Positions 44,770-55,371 of a DNA stretch of 64,000 nucleotides are shown in pieces. Positions within the stretch are counted from its first letter, which is position 1; the number at the start of each line of letters is the position of its first letter. This DNA comes from Xanthomonas sacchari. Its GTDB lineage: Bacteria; Pseudomonadota; Gammaproteobacteria; Xanthomonadales; Xanthomonadaceae. Location of the stretch: contig NZ_CP132343.1 of NCBI RefSeq assembly GCF_040529065.1, forward strand, positions 868,001-932,000, read 5' to 3'. Both the position numbers and the translations under genes were made by a program. The notes beneath the pieces were generated by a model. It worked only from the letters and a program-made list of their open reading frames with translations, had not been told where the DNA came from and made no database searches.

Positions 44770-46920
44770 ATGAGCGCTGCCTCCGCGTCGCGTGCCGCGC
44801 GCCCGCTGCATGTCCTGGCCAATTGGTCGCTATGGCTGCTGGGCGCCGTGTTGCTGGTCTTCGTCGTCGCCATTCCGATGGATGTGCCGCAGCAACTGCT
44901 GTTCTCGCTGGTGGTGTTCGCCGCGGCCATGCTGCTGCGGCGCAGCGGCAGCCGCCTGGCGATCCTGGTGATGATGGCGCTGTCGCTGGCGGTGTCCTCG
45001 CGCTACATCTGGTGGCGGCTGACCCAGACCGTGGGCATGAGCAGCCCGATCGACCTGAGCCTGGGCCTGGGCCTGCTGCTGGCCGAACTGTACGCGTTCG
45101 TGATCCTGGCGCTGGGCTACTTCCAGGTGCTGTGGCCGCTCAACCGGCGGCCGCTGCCGCTGCCGGCCGACCAGCAGCAATGGCCCAGCGTTGATCTGTT
45201 CATTCCCACCTACAACGAACCGCTGTCGGTGGTGCGCTCGACCATCCTCGCTGCCAGCGTGATGGACTGGCCGGCCGACAAGCTCAACATCTACCTGCTC
45301 GACGACGGCCGCCGCGAGGAGTTCCGCGCGTTCTGCGCGCAGGTCGGCATCCACTACGTCACCCGCACCAACAACTTCCACGCCAAGGCCGGCAACATCA
45401 ACGCCGCGCTGAAGAAGTCCAGCGGCGAGTACGTGGCGATCTTCGACTGCGACCACATCCCCACGCGCTCGTTCCTGCAGGTGGCGATGGGCTGGTTCCT
45501 GCGCGACGCCAAGCTGGCGGTGGTGCAGATGCCGCACTACTTCTTCTCGGCCGATCCGTTCGAGCGCAATCTCGGCAACCACGGCAAGGTGCCCAACGAG
45601 GGCGAGCTGTTCTACGGCCTGCTGCAGGACGGCAACGACCAGTGGGACGCCACCTTCTTCTGCGGTTCGTGCACGGTGATCAAGCGCAAGCCGCTGGAGG
45701 AAGTGGGCGGAGTGGCGGTGGAGACCGTCACCGAGGACGCGCACACCGCGCTGAAGCTGCACCGCCGCGGCTACCGCAGCGCCTACATCGCAGTGCCGCA
45801 GGCCGCCGGCCTGGCCACCGAGAGCCTGTCCGGCCACGTCGCCCAGCGCATCCGCTGGGCGCGCGGCATGGCGCAGATCGCGCGGCTGGACAACCCGCTG
45901 CTGGGCAAGGGCCTGCGCCTGTCGCAGCGGCTGTGCTACGCCAACGCGATGCTGCACTTCTTCTACGGGTTGCCGCGTATCGTCTACCTCACCGCGCCGC
46001 TGGCCTTCCTGTTCTTCGGCGCGCACGTCATCCACGCCTCGGCGCTGATGATCCTGGCCTACGCGCTGCCGCACATCCTGCAGGCCAACCTGACCAACCT
46101 GCGCACCCAGGGCAAGTTCCGCCACCTGCTGTGGAACGAGGTCTACGAGACCACCCTGGCCTGGTACATCCTGCGCCCGACGCTGGTGGCGCTGTTCAAT
46201 CCCAAGCTCGGCAAGTTCAACGTCACCCCCAAGGGCGGCCTGGTGCCGCGCAGTTACTTCGACGGACAGATCGCCAAGCCGTATCTGTTCCTGCTGGTGC
46301 TCAACCTGGCCGGCCTGGCTGCGGGCGTGATGCGCCTGCTCAGCGTGCAGGCCGGCGGCGAGGCGCAGACGATCTGGTTCAACCTGGCCTGGACCGCCTA
46401 CAACGTGCTGTTGCTCGGCGCCACCATCGCCACCGCCAGCGAGATGCGCCAGGTGCGCCGCTCGCACCGCGTGCCGCTGGACATCCCGGCCACGCTGCAC
46501 CTGGCCGATGGCCGCGAACTGGATTGCCGCACGGTCAACTTCTCCACCGGCGGCATGGCGCTGCGCCTGCTCGCGCCGGTGCCGGTGGAGCCGGACCTGC
46601 CGGTGGAGATCGCGCTGCCGCAGCGCGGCAGTTCCAAGCGCCTGCCGGCGATGGTGCGCCACGACCGCGACGGCGAAATCAGCATCCAGTTCCGGCCGAT
46701 GTCGATCGAGCAGGAGCGCTGGCTGGTGGCCTGCACCTTCGCCCGCGCCGACATCTGGGTGTCGCAGTGGGGCCGCCACGACCGCGACCGCTTCTGGGTG
46801 TCGCTGGGGCGCGTGTTCGCGGCGAGCATGCGCGGCTTCAAGCGCCTCGGCCAGCACGTCGCCAGCAGCGCGCGCAGCGGCTGGCGCGGCCGCACCGCCG
46901 GCGAGGAGGCTGCGCCGTGA
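44770..46920 (+). CDS. bcsA: Cellulose synthase catalytic subunit BcsA
   Basis: Inner-membrane UDP-glucose-dependent synthase of 716 residues that makes beta-1,4-glucan and moves it across the membrane. N-terminal helices precede a GT2 domain with DDG (178-180), the FDCDH DxD (226-229), TED (321-323) and the QRIRW motif (359-363). More helices follow, then a PilZ domain with RxxxR (Arg563, Arg567) and NxSxxG (Asn590, Ser592, Gly595). All c-di-GMP-binding residues are present, so activity is likely controlled by c-di-GMP. It overlaps bcsB by 4 bases. Confidence 0.98.
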   Translation: MSAASASRAARPLHVLANWSLWLLGAVLLVFVVAIPMDVPQQLLFSLVVFAAAMLLRRSGSRLAILVMMALSLAVSSRYIWWRLTQTVGMSSPIDLSLGLGLLLAELYAFVILALGYFQVLWPLNRRPLPLPADQQQWPSVDLFIPTYNEPLSVVRSTILAASVMDWPADKLNIYLLDDGRREEFRAFCAQVGIHYVTRTNNFHAKAGNINAALKKSSGEYVAIFDCDHIPTRSFLQVAMGWFLRDAKLAVVQMPHYFFSADPFERNLGNHGKVPNEGELFYGLLQDGNDQWDATFFCGSCTVIKRKPLEEVGGVAVETVTEDAHTALKLHRRGYRSAYIAVPQAAGLATESLSGHVAQRIRWARGMAQIARLDNPLLGKGLRLSQRLCYANAMLHFFYGLPRIVYLTAPLAFLFFGAHVIHASALMILAYALPHILQANLTNLRTQGKFRHLLWNEVYETTLAWYILRPTLVALFNPKLGKFNVTPKGGLVPRSYFDGQIAKPYLFLLVLNLAGLAAGVMRLLSVQAGGEAQTIWFNLAWTAYNVLLLGATIATASEMRQVRRSHRVPLDIPATLHLADGRELDCRTVNFSTGGMALRLLAPVPVEPDLPVEIALPQRGSSKRLPAMVRHDRDGEISIQFRPMSIEQERWLVACTFARADIWVSQWGRHDRDRFWVSLGRVFAASMRGFKRLGQHVASSARSGWRGRTAGEEAAP

Positions 46921-49268
46921 GTCGTCGTTACGTCGTGTCGCGTTCCTTCCTCTCTCTCACTTCCCTCCGGTTGCCGTCGATGCGTCTACCCGCCCTGGCT
47001 GCGTGCTGTCTCACGGTCCTCTCCGGCCTCGCCCTGGCCCAGGAGCCGACCCTTCCCGCCACCGCACCGGCGCCCGCCGACGCCGCGACCGCCACGCCGC
47101 AGCCGTCGCCGGCCGAACGCGAGCGCTCGGCCACGCTCAAGCAACTGGGTGTGGACTACGAGATGACCCTGCGCGGCATCCAGGGCAGCGCCGGTATCGC
47201 CTTCAGCACCCGCACCGACGAAGTGGTGCAGGCGGCGAACCTGCACCTGGTCTACAGCTACTCGCCCGCGCTGCTGCCGGACCTGTCGCATCTGAAGGTC
47301 AGCGTCAACGGCGTCACCGTGGCGACCCTGCCGGTCAGCCGCGAGAACGCCGGCAGGCTGCAGCAGAGCGACGTGCCGATCGATCCGCGCCTGATCAGCG
47401 ACTACAACCGGCTGAACCTGCAGTTGATCGGCCACTACACCCGCGACTGCGAGGATCCGGACCACACCAGCCTGTGGGCCAACATCGATCCGGCCACGCG
47501 GCTGTCGCTGACCGCCACGCCGCTGGTGCTGCGCAACGACCTGGCGCTGCTGCCGGTGCCGTTCTACGACAAGCGCGATACGCGCCGCCTGGAACTGCCG
47601 TTCGTGTTCCCGCAGCGCCCGGACTTGGCCACGCTGCGCAGCGCCGGCATCGTCGCCTCCTGGTTCGGCGCGCAGGCCGGCTACCGCGGCGCCGCGTTCG
47701 GCGTGTCCATCGGCGACGTGCCGGCCACCGGCAATGCGGTGCTGTTCGCCACCGCCGCGACCCTGCCGGCGGAGTTGGCGGCGACCCAGGCCGGCCTGAG
47801 CGAGATCGCCGGCCCGACCCTGGCGATGATCGCCAACCCGCGCGATGCCACCGGCAAGCTGCTGCTGGTGCTGGGCCGCGACGACAACGACCTGCAGCAG
47901 GCCGCCACCGCGCTGAGCCTGGGCACGCCGTTCAATGGCCCGGTGGCACGCATCGGCGAACTCAAGCAGGCGCAGCCGCGCAAGCCCTACGACGCGCCGA
48001 ACTGGATCTCCAGCGATCGGCCGGTGCGCTTCGGCGACCTGGTGGCGCAGACCTCGCAACTGAACGTCAGCGGCTACCACCCCGACCTGATCCGGGTCGG
48101 CCTGCAGCTGCCGCCGGACCTGTTCGTGTGGCAGCGCGACGGCATCCCGGTCAACCTGCGCTACCGCTACACGGTGCCGGAGACGCAGAACAAGTCCGCG
48201 CTCAACGTCAGCATCAACGACGCCTTCGTCACCACGCTGCCGCTGACCGGCCACGCCTACGCCGAGTCGCTGCCGCTGCGCTGGTGGCACGAACTCTCGC
48301 CCAAGGGCGCGATGCCGGTGGAGCAGCAACTGCTGCTGCCGACCGGGCCGTTCTCGGCCAACAGTCAGCTGCGTTTCCATTTCTTCTTCGACCGCCCGCA
48401 GGCGCAGGCGTGCAAGAACACCTTCCCCGACGTGTCCGGCGCGATCGATGCCGACTCCAGCGTGGACCTGCGCTCGTTCCATCACTACATGGCGATGCCG
48501 AACCTGGCCGCGTTCGGCAATGCAGGTTTCCCGTTCACGCGCCTGGCCGACCTGTCCGAGTCCACCGTGGTGGTGCCGGACGAGATCGGCGACCAGGACA
48601 TGGCCAACCTGCTGACGCTGCTCGGCCGGCTCGGCGCGTCCACCGGCTACCCGGCGCTGCGGGTGACCCTGATCCATGCCGCCGAGGTCGACAAGCACGC
48701 CGACAGCGACCTGCTGGTGTTCGGCAGCCTGCGCTCGCAGCCGCTGTTCCAGCGCTGGAGCGCGGCCCTGCCGATCGGCGACGGCGCCAGCGGCCGGCGC
48801 TTCTCGATGAGCGACTGGGTGCTCGACAAGCTGCCCGGGTTCCTCTCGTTCGACGCGCGCCGCACCGATCTGCCGACCACCGCCGAGGTCGCGGTGAAGC
48901 CGGCGCCCGGCGATGTGGTGCTGATGGGCTTCCAGTCGCCGCTGAAGGCCGGGCGCAGCGTGGTCGCGCTGCTGGCCGAGGATCCGGCCAGCGTCGAGGA
49001 CTTCTTCGACGCCTGGCTGGAGCCGGCCACGCTGAAGGACTTCCAGGGCAGCGTGGTGCTGCTGCAGAAGGGCAAGGTGCGCAGCCTGGCCGGCAACCAG
49101 ACCTACTACGTCGGCCACCTGCCGCTGCCGACCTGGGCGCGCTGGTACTTCTCGCAGCATCCGCTGCTGCTCGGCCTGGCGGTGGTGGTGCTGAGCGTGC
49201 TGCTGGCGCTGGCTGCGCGCGTGGTGCTGCGCCGGCATTCGGCGGCGCGGCTGCAGGAAGGGCAGTGA
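46917..49268 (+). CDS. bcsB: Cellulose synthase periplasmic subunit BcsB
   Basis: Periplasmic, membrane-anchored partner of BcsA, 783 residues. It has a signal peptide, alternating carbohydrate-binding and flavodoxin-like domains, and a C-terminal transmembrane anchor (LLGLAVVVLSVLLALAARVV) that activates BcsA. The GTG at 46917 is chosen because AGGAGG lies 7 bases upstream and GTGA overlaps the bcsA stop; the ATG at 46980 would give a shorter, cleaner leader. Confidence 0.95.
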   Translation: MSRRYVVSRSFLSLTSLRLPSMRLPALAACCLTVLSGLALAQEPTLPATAPAPADAATATPQPSPAERERSATLKQLGVDYEMTLRGIQGSAGIAFSTRTDEVVQAANLHLVYSYSPALLPDLSHLKVSVNGVTVATLPVSRENAGRLQQSDVPIDPRLISDYNRLNLQLIGHYTRDCEDPDHTSLWANIDPATRLSLTATPLVLRNDLALLPVPFYDKRDTRRLELPFVFPQRPDLATLRSAGIVASWFGAQAGYRGAAFGVSIGDVPATGNAVLFATAATLPAELAATQAGLSEIAGPTLAMIANPRDATGKLLLVLGRDDNDLQQAATALSLGTPFNGPVARIGELKQAQPRKPYDAPNWISSDRPVRFGDLVAQTSQLNVSGYHPDLIRVGLQLPPDLFVWQRDGIPVNLRYRYTVPETQNKSALNVSINDAFVTTLPLTGHAYAESLPLRWWHELSPKGAMPVEQQLLLPTGPFSANSQLRFHFFFDRPQAQACKNTFPDVSGAIDADSSVDLRSFHHYMAMPNLAAFGNAGFPFTRLADLSESTVVVPDEIGDQDMANLLTLLGRLGASTGYPALRVTLIHAAEVDKHADSDLLVFGSLRSQPLFQRWSAALPIGDGASGRRFSMSDWVLDKLPGFLSFDARRTDLPTTAEVAVKPAPGDVVLMGFQSPLKAGRSVVALLAEDPASVEDFFDAWLEPATLKDFQGSVVLLQKGKVRSLAGNQTYYVGHLPLPTWARWYFSQHPLLLGLAVVVLSVLLALAARVVLRRHSAARLQEGQ

Positions 49269-50431
49269 ACGCACACACCGGCCAACGCCGGCGCCTGCTC
49301 GGCGGCCTGCTCGCCGCCGGTACGGCGACGCTGCTGCCGCCGGCGCGCGCCGCGCTGGCGGTGGCGCCGGCCTGCGCGCCGTGGCGCGAGTGGACCGCAT
49401 TCGTCGCCAAGCATCTCGATGCCAGCGGGCGGGTGATCGATTTCCAGCACGCCGACCAGCGCAGCACCTCCGAAGGCCAGTCCTACGCGCTGTTCTTCGC
49501 GCTGGTGGCCAACGACCAAGTGCTGTTCGAGCGCGTGCTCGGCTGGACCCGGCACAACCTGTGCGGCGGCCGCCCGCAGCAGGTGCTGCCGGCCTGGCTG
49601 TGGGGCCGCGCCAGCGACGGCAGCTGGCGTGTGCTCGACGGCAACAGCGCCAGCGACGCCGACCTGTGGATCGCCTACGTGCTGATCGAGGCCGGGCGCC
49701 TGTGGCAGCGGCCCGGCTACACCCAGGCCGGCCTGCAGATGCTGGCGCTGGTGCGGCGCACCGAGCTGGCCGAGCTGCCCGGGTTCGGCAGCATGCTGCT
49801 GCCGGCGGCCAAGGGCTTCGTCCAGCCGCAGCGCTGGACGCTCAATCCCAGCTACCTGCCGATCCAGTTGCTGCGGCGCTTCGCCGCGGTCGATCCGAAA
49901 GGGCCGTGGGCCGGCCTGGCCACGCGCAGCGCGCGGATGCTGCGCGACAGTGCGCCGGTCGGGTTCGCACCGGACTGGATCGCCTGGGACGGTCGCACCT
50001 TCGGCGTCGATCCGGACAAGGGCGCGATCGGCAGCTACGACGCGATCCGCGTGTACCTGTGGGCCGGCATGCTCGATGCCGCCGATCCGCTGCGCAAGAC
50101 GCTGCTCGACGACCTGTCCGGCCCGCTGCAGCAATTGCGCGCACAGGGCCGCCTCGACGAGAAGATCGACACCCGCCAGGGCGTCGGCAACGGCCAGGCG
50201 CCGCCCGGCTTCGCCGCGGCGCTGCTGCCGTACCTGAGCGCGCTGCGCGAACCGGCGCTGCTCAAGGCGCAGGCGCAACGCATTCCCGCGCCCGGCGACA
50301 CCGCCGCGGCCCGGCTTCCCTACTACGACCGGGTGCTGATCCTGTTCGGACGCGCCTGGCTCGACAACCGCTACCGCTTTTCCGCAGACGGCGCGCTGCA
50401 GCCCGCCTGGAGAACCCAATGCTCCGCATGA
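49265..50431 (+). CDS. bcsZ: Periplasmic endoglucanase BcsZ (GH8)
   Basis: Family 8 endo-1,4-glucanase of 388 residues. It has a signal peptide (LLGGLLAAGTATLLPPARA), the STSEGQSYALF motif with probable acid Glu70, and DGNSASDADLW with Asp131 and Asp133. BcsZ trims nascent or misfolded cellulose and is needed for normal output in many species. The GTG start at 49265 overlaps the bcsB stop by 4 bases and follows AGGAAGG. Confidence 0.94.
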   Translation: MNAHTGQRRRLLGGLLAAGTATLLPPARAALAVAPACAPWREWTAFVAKHLDASGRVIDFQHADQRSTSEGQSYALFFALVANDQVLFERVLGWTRHNLCGGRPQQVLPAWLWGRASDGSWRVLDGNSASDADLWIAYVLIEAGRLWQRPGYTQAGLQMLALVRRTELAELPGFGSMLLPAAKGFVQPQRWTLNPSYLPIQLLRRFAAVDPKGPWAGLATRSARMLRDSAPVGFAPDWIAWDGRTFGVDPDKGAIGSYDAIRVYLWAGMLDAADPLRKTLLDDLSGPLQQLRAQGRLDEKIDTRQGVGNGQAPPGFAAALLPYLSALREPALLKAQAQRIPAPGDTAAARLPYYDRVLILFGRAWLDNRYRFSADGALQPAWRTQCSA

Positions 50432-53400
50432 ACCTCAAGCCCCTGTACCTGGCCGGCATGATCGACCTGTGCCTGCTCGCCGGCAGCGCGCAGGCGCAGA
50501 ACGCCGGCGCCACCCAGCAACTGGTCAGCCAGGGCAACTACTGGCACGACCAGGGCCGCGACGATCTCGCCGCCGACGCCTGGCGCAAGTTGCTGCAGGT
50601 CGATCCGAACCAGCCCGACGCGCTGCTCGGCCTGGCCCAGATCGACCTGGCGCAGGGCCGTCAGACCGATGCGCGCAAGCGCCTGGCACAGCTGCAGAAG
50701 GCGCATCCGCAGGCGCCGCAGACCCAGCGCCTGGCGATGTCGATCGGCGGCACCGGCGACAACGCCGACCTGCGTAACGCACGCCGCGCCGCCGCCGCCG
50801 GCCGTTACGTGGACGCGGTGCGCGCCTACCAGGCACTGTTCGACGGCAAGGGCCCGCCGGACTCGCTGGCGCTGGAGTACTACCAGGCGCTGGCCGGCAC
50901 CCCGCAAGGTTGGGACGGCGCCCGCGACGGCCTGCGCCGCCTGGCCGCCGCGCAGCCGGACAACACCGCCGCGGCGCTGGCACTGGCGCAGGTGCTGACC
51001 TACCGCGAACCGTCGCGGCGCGAGGGCATCGCCCAGCTCGCCACGCTGAGCAAGCGCACCGATGTCGCCGGCCCGGCCCGCGCCGCCTGGCGCCAGGCCC
51101 TGCTGTGGCTCAACGCTGGCCTTTCCGATGCGCCGCTCTACCAGGCGTTCCTGGCCGCCAATCCGAACGATGCCGAGGTGGCCAAGAAGGCCGCGCAACT
51201 GCAGGAACGCCGCGCGCAAGGCGGCGGGGATCCGGCCGGCGAACAGCTGGGCGAGGGCTTCAAGGCGCTCAACGCCGGCAACCTGGCCCTGGCCGAGCAG
51301 CGCTTCGCGCAGGTGCTGCGCGCGCGTCCGCGCGATGCCGAGGCGCTCGGCGGGCTGGGCTCGGTGCGGCTGCGCCAGCAGCGTTTCGGCGAAGCGCAGG
51401 AACTGCTGCGCCCGGCCGCGGCCGCCAACGGCAAGTGGCGCAGCGCGCTGGACAGCGCGCGCTACTGGCTGCAGTTGCAGCAGGCGCAGGCCGCGCGCAC
51501 CCGCGGCGACACCGACGCCGCGCTGCGCCTGGTCCAGCAGGCGGTCAAGCTCAAGCCCGAGGAAGCTGCCGGCTACGCGCTGCTGGGCGATCTGCAGTCG
51601 GCCAGCGATGCCGCCGCCGCCGAAAAGAGCTACCGCGAGGCGCTGCGCCTGCACGCCGACGATGCCGGCGCGCTGCAGGGCCTGATCGCCCTGTACAGCC
51701 GCCAGGGCCGTGCCAACGAGGCCAGTGCCTTGTTCGCCAGGCTCAGCCCGGCGCAGCGCCAGCAGGCCGGCGGCGAGTCGGCATTGAAAGCCAACCTGCA
51801 GCGCGCCCGCGCGCAGCAGGCGCTTGAGGCCGGCGACACCGTCACCGCGCAGAGCGAGCTGGAGAAGGCGATGGTCGACAACCCGGGCGACCCGTGGGTG
51901 CGGCTGGACCTGGCGCGGCTGTACCAGCAGGCCGGGCGTCCCGACCAGGCGCGCAGCGTCATGGACGGCCTGCTCGCGGTGCATGGCGACATGCCCGAGG
52001 CGCTGTACGCCAATGCGCTGCTGGCGCAGGAACGCGGCGACTGGGCCGGCGCCTACGCCAGCCTGGAGCGCATCCCGGCCAGTGCGCGCACCGCCGAGAT
52101 GAGCGCGCTGCGCAACACCGCCTGGGTGGAACAGCAGGCGGCCCAGGCGCGCCTGCTGCAACAGCAGGGCCGCGGCGGCGAAGCGCAGTTGCTGCTCGGC
52201 CGCACCGAGGCCGCGTTGGGCGAGGCGCTGGAGCAGCCGGCGCTGCTGGCGGCGATGGCCGGCGCCTACGCCGACATCGGCAGCAACCAGCGCGCGCTGA
52301 CCCTGGCGCAGCGCCTGGTCGCGCAGAACCCCTCCACCGAAGCGCGCCTGCAGTACGCCGGCGTGCTGCTGCGCGCGCACCAGGACGCCGAACTGGCCGC
52401 CACCCTGCGCCAGTTGCGCGACAGCGAGATGAGCGCCGAACAGCAGCGCCGCTACCAGGCGCTGCGCAGCGGCTACGTGCTGCGCCAGGTCGATGCGCTG
52501 CGCGAACTCGGCAACCTCGAAGCCGCCTACGACGCGCTGGCGCCGCTGCTGGCGCAGCAAAACCAGGATCCGCAGGCGGTGGCCGCGCTGGCGCGGCTGT
52601 ACGCCGCTGCCGGCGATCAGCGCCAGGCGCTGGTGCTGTACCAGCAGCAACTGCAGCAGTCGCCCAACGACCTGGACACGCTGATCGCCGCGGCCAACAC
52701 CGCCGCCGCGCTGCGCGACCTGCACAGCGCCGAGGACTACCTGCAGCGCGCGCTGGCGCAGGCGCCGGATTCGCCGCAGGTGCTTGCCGCTGCCGGGCGC
52801 GTGTACCGCAGCGCCGGCAAGAACCGCAAAGCCGAGAGCTATTTCCGTGCCGCGCTGGCGGCGCAGGCGCGCCAATCCGGCCAGTACGACAACGGTCTGC
52901 CGGCCGCCAACGGCCCGGCGTCCTACGCCGCGGCCGGGCGCCCGCTCAATCCGTTCGCCGGCATGAACGGACGCATGCCGCGTAGCGCCGCGGTAGTGTC
53001 CGACAGCCTCGGCGGCGGCGTGCCGGCCCCGGCCTACGCGGCGTCCGCGCTGCCGGCGTCCGCGCCGGCGATGAGCGCCGGCGACGACCTGCCGCCGCCG
53101 GCCAGCGCCAGCGCTGCGGGCGTGGCCCTGGCCGCGTTGCCGGTGCCGGGCCAGCGCGCCACCACCACCCGCACCGCGCCGCGCGCGCTGCCCGACGAGG
53201 ACGGGCTGCTGGCCGCCGCGCCGCGCACGTCCCTGCGCCAGCCGGCCGCGCCGGCCACCGCCGCCGGTGGTTCCAGCGTGCTCGACGAACTGCGCGAGGT
53301 GCAGGCCGAGAACAGCGACAGCCTCGCCACCGGCGCCAGCTACCGCGCTCGCGACGGCGAGGCCGGTCTGGGCCGGCTGCGCGATCTGGAAGTGCCGCTG

Positions 53401-54906
53401 CACGGCGAATTCGCGGTGGGCGAGGGCAAGCTGCAGGTCGACGTCACCCCGACCCTGCTCGACGCCGGCACGCTCGGCACCGACTACGCCACCGCCAGCC
53501 GCTTCGGCGCCGGCCCCGCCGCGGCGATGGGCGATGCCCTGGCCGCCGACCGCACGCCGATCGACAGCCTGGTCGGCAGCGACCTGTACCAACTGCTGCT
53601 CACCGAGGGCAACAGCAACGCCACCCGCAACGCGCTGCGCACCTACGCGGTCAACAGCGGGCTGTACAACAAGCTGTTCAACGACACCGACCCGGCGCTG
53701 ACCAACGCGCAGCGCGAAGCAGCGGCGCTGCAGGCGCTGTACGCCGAACCGCTGTCGGCGTTCCTGCTCGGCAACACCGCCGCCGACACCGCGATCGGCA
53801 CGCTGGCCAGCGCCATCCTCGGCGATGCCTCGCGCAGCGCCGATCTCAGCACCGCCGACATCGCCCGCTTCCGTAACCTCGCCGCCAACCCCACTGCCGC
53901 GGCGCTGACCCCGGCCGGCTTCAGCCAGGCGCTGTACACCATGGCCGCCAACGGCAACGGCGCGCGGCGCATGGACCAGGACGCGCGCGGCGTCGGCATG
54001 GCGGTGACCTACAAGAACGGCGGCTTCAGCGCCGACTTGGGCAGCACCCCGGTCGGCTTCCCCGAGCGCCGCATCGTCGGCGGCGTCGGCTATCGCGGCC
54101 AGGCCGGCGACAACCTCACCTATTCGGGCGAGGTGTTCCGGCGCGCGGTCAGCGACAGCCTGCTGTCCTTCGGCGGCGTCGACGACGGCCGCACCGGGCT
54201 CGGCTGGGGCGGCGTGACCAGCAACGGCCTGCGCCTGTCGGCCACCCTCGACAACGGCCTGCTCGGCGGCTACGCCAGCGCCAGTGCCGACCGCCTGGTC
54301 GGCCGCAACGTCGCCAGCAACGACCACCGCCAGGTCGACCTGGGCGTGTACGTGCACGCGCTGGACACCGAGAACCAGTCGCTGACCGCCGGCCTCAACC
54401 TGACCGCGATGCAGTACGACAAGAACCTGGGCGGCTACACCTACGGCCAGGGCGGCTACTTCAGCCCGCAGGACTACGTGGACCTGGGCTTCCCGGTGCA
54501 CTGGAGCGGGCGCACCGCCGGGCGCACGGTCAACTGGAGCGTGGACGCCAGCGTCGGCGTGCAGCACTTCCGCAGCGACGACAGCCCGTACTTCCCGACC
54601 AGCGCGCAGATGCAGCAGGCCGCCTACGACGCCGCCTCGCTGGCCGCGCTGCTGGGGCTGACCGACCGCTACGTCGCGCCGGTCTACGCCGGGCAGAGCA
54701 AGACCGGCATGTCCTACAACATCGCCGGCGCGGCGGAGTGGCAGATCGCCCCGCAACTGTTCCTGGGCGGCCGCCTGCTGCTGAACAACGCCCGCGACTA
54801 CACCCAGTTCAGCACCAACCTCTACGTGCGCTTCGTGCTCGACCGGCTCGGCGCCGGCCTCGGCCGCCGCCCGCAGGTGCTGGCTTCGCCGTACGTGCCG
54901 GAGTAG
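50419..54906 (+). CDS. bcsC: Cellulose export protein BcsC
   Basis: Outer-membrane exporter of 1495 residues. A signal peptide ends at AQAQ, followed by many TPR units through about residue 840 that form a periplasmic bridge. A Pro/Ala-rich low-complexity linker (about 850-945) and the C-terminal BcsC barrel (from about 1180, ending PYVPE) complete it. A start at ATG 50419 overlaps bcsZ by 13 bases; ATG 50428 (ATGA overlap) is possible. It is the last gene of the operon. Confidence 0.95.
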   Translation: MLRMNLKPLYLAGMIDLCLLAGSAQAQNAGATQQLVSQGNYWHDQGRDDLAADAWRKLLQVDPNQPDALLGLAQIDLAQGRQTDARKRLAQLQKAHPQAPQTQRLAMSIGGTGDNADLRNARRAAAAGRYVDAVRAYQALFDGKGPPDSLALEYYQALAGTPQGWDGARDGLRRLAAAQPDNTAAALALAQVLTYREPSRREGIAQLATLSKRTDVAGPARAAWRQALLWLNAGLSDAPLYQAFLAANPNDAEVAKKAAQLQERRAQGGGDPAGEQLGEGFKALNAGNLALAEQRFAQVLRARPRDAEALGGLGSVRLRQQRFGEAQELLRPAAAANGKWRSALDSARYWLQLQQAQAARTRGDTDAALRLVQQAVKLKPEEAAGYALLGDLQSASDAAAAEKSYREALRLHADDAGALQGLIALYSRQGRANEASALFARLSPAQRQQAGGESALKANLQRARAQQALEAGDTVTAQSELEKAMVDNPGDPWVRLDLARLYQQAGRPDQARSVMDGLLAVHGDMPEALYANALLAQERGDWAGAYASLERIPASARTAEMSALRNTAWVEQQAAQARLLQQQGRGGEAQLLLGRTEAALGEALEQPALLAAMAGAYADIGSNQRALTLAQRLVAQNPSTEARLQYAGVLLRAHQDAELAATLRQLRDSEMSAEQQRRYQALRSGYVLRQVDALRELGNLEAAYDALAPLLAQQNQDPQAVAALARLYAAAGDQRQALVLYQQQLQQSPNDLDTLIAAANTAAALRDLHSAEDYLQRALAQAPDSPQVLAAAGRVYRSAGKNRKAESYFRAALAAQARQSGQYDNGLPAANGPASYAAAGRPLNPFAGMNGRMPRSAAVVSDSLGGGVPAPAYAASALPASAPAMSAGDDLPPPASASAAGVALAALPVPGQRATTTRTAPRALPDEDGLLAAAPRTSLRQPAAPATAAGGSSVLDELREVQAENSDSLATGASYRARDGEAGLGRLRDLEVPLHGEFAVGEGKLQVDVTPTLLDAGTLGTDYATASRFGAGPAAAMGDALAADRTPIDSLVGSDLYQLLLTEGNSNATRNALRTYAVNSGLYNKLFNDTDPALTNAQREAAALQALYAEPLSAFLLGNTAADTAIGTLASAILGDASRSADLSTADIARFRNLAANPTAAALTPAGFSQALYTMAANGNGARRMDQDARGVGMAVTYKNGGFSADLGSTPVGFPERRIVGGVGYRGQAGDNLTYSGEVFRRAVSDSLLSFGGVDDGRTGLGWGGVTSNGLRLSATLDNGLLGGYASASADRLVGRNVASNDHRQVDLGVYVHALDTENQSLTAGLNLTAMQYDKNLGGYTYGQGGYFSPQDYVDLGFPVHWSGRTAGRTVNWSVDASVGVQHFRSDDSPYFPTSAQMQQAAYDAASLAALLGLTDRYVAPVYAGQSKTGMSYNIAGAAEWQIAPQLFLGGRLLLNNARDYTQFSTNLYVRFVLDRLGAGLGRRPQVLASPYVPE

Positions 54907-54993
54907 GACGCGCGCCGCGCGGAGACCGGCGCAGGCGTCAACTGTCGTACAGCCGCGACAAGCGACGCCGAAACCCGACTGACACCCTCCGTC

Positions 54994-55017
54994 GTCGGGA
55001 CTGAAGTCCCTCCCACA
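54994..55017. repeat. REP-type unit (GGGACT/AGTCCC class)
   Basis: The same unit as at 5348-5371, in opposite orientation to the copy at 55147-55170. Confidence 0.75.
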
Positions 55018-55146
55018 AGGATGCCCAGCGCATCCCTGCGGGAGCGACGTCAGGCGGGCGTCACATGTGCACATCCATCTCGGCGAATGGCCCACGGCGC
55101 TGCGGAACCACGTGTGACGGAACGCGCGATTGTTGGCTGGGTGAAC

Positions 55147-55170
55147 TGTGGGAGGGACTTCAGTCCCGAC
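55147..55170. repeat. REP-type unit (GGGACT/AGTCCC class)
   Basis: Inverted partner of the unit at 54994-55017, about 130 bases away. Confidence 0.75.
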
Positions 55171-55337
55171 GCATTGCGCCATCGGCAAGCGCGCCACGTC
55201 GCGCGTCGCGGCTGCAGGACAGTTCACGCCTGCAGAATTTGGCCGGCCCTTCGCCGCAACACGGGGATTGCACGGCGGCGGGCCTTAGTTGGGGCACGGT
55301 ACATCGCCGCCCCGCTGCACGCGCCGCCGGCACGGCG

Positions 55338-55343
55338 GATAAT
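55338..55343 (+). promoter_or_regulatory. Candidate -10 box of def
   Basis: GATAAT lies 28 bases before the ATG, with AGGAG at 55361-55365 as ribosome-binding site. Confidence 0.5.
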
Positions 55344-55371
55344 CGCGGCCATCCCCGCACAGGAGTCCGCC

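Larger units (their letters stand above)
54907..55371. other. Intergenic region between bcsC and def
   Basis: There is no gene in these 465 bases. It holds a degenerate element shared with the region after the xag-like locus (54932-55017), two inverted REP units (54994-55017 and 55147-55170) and the def promoter. Confidence 0.7.
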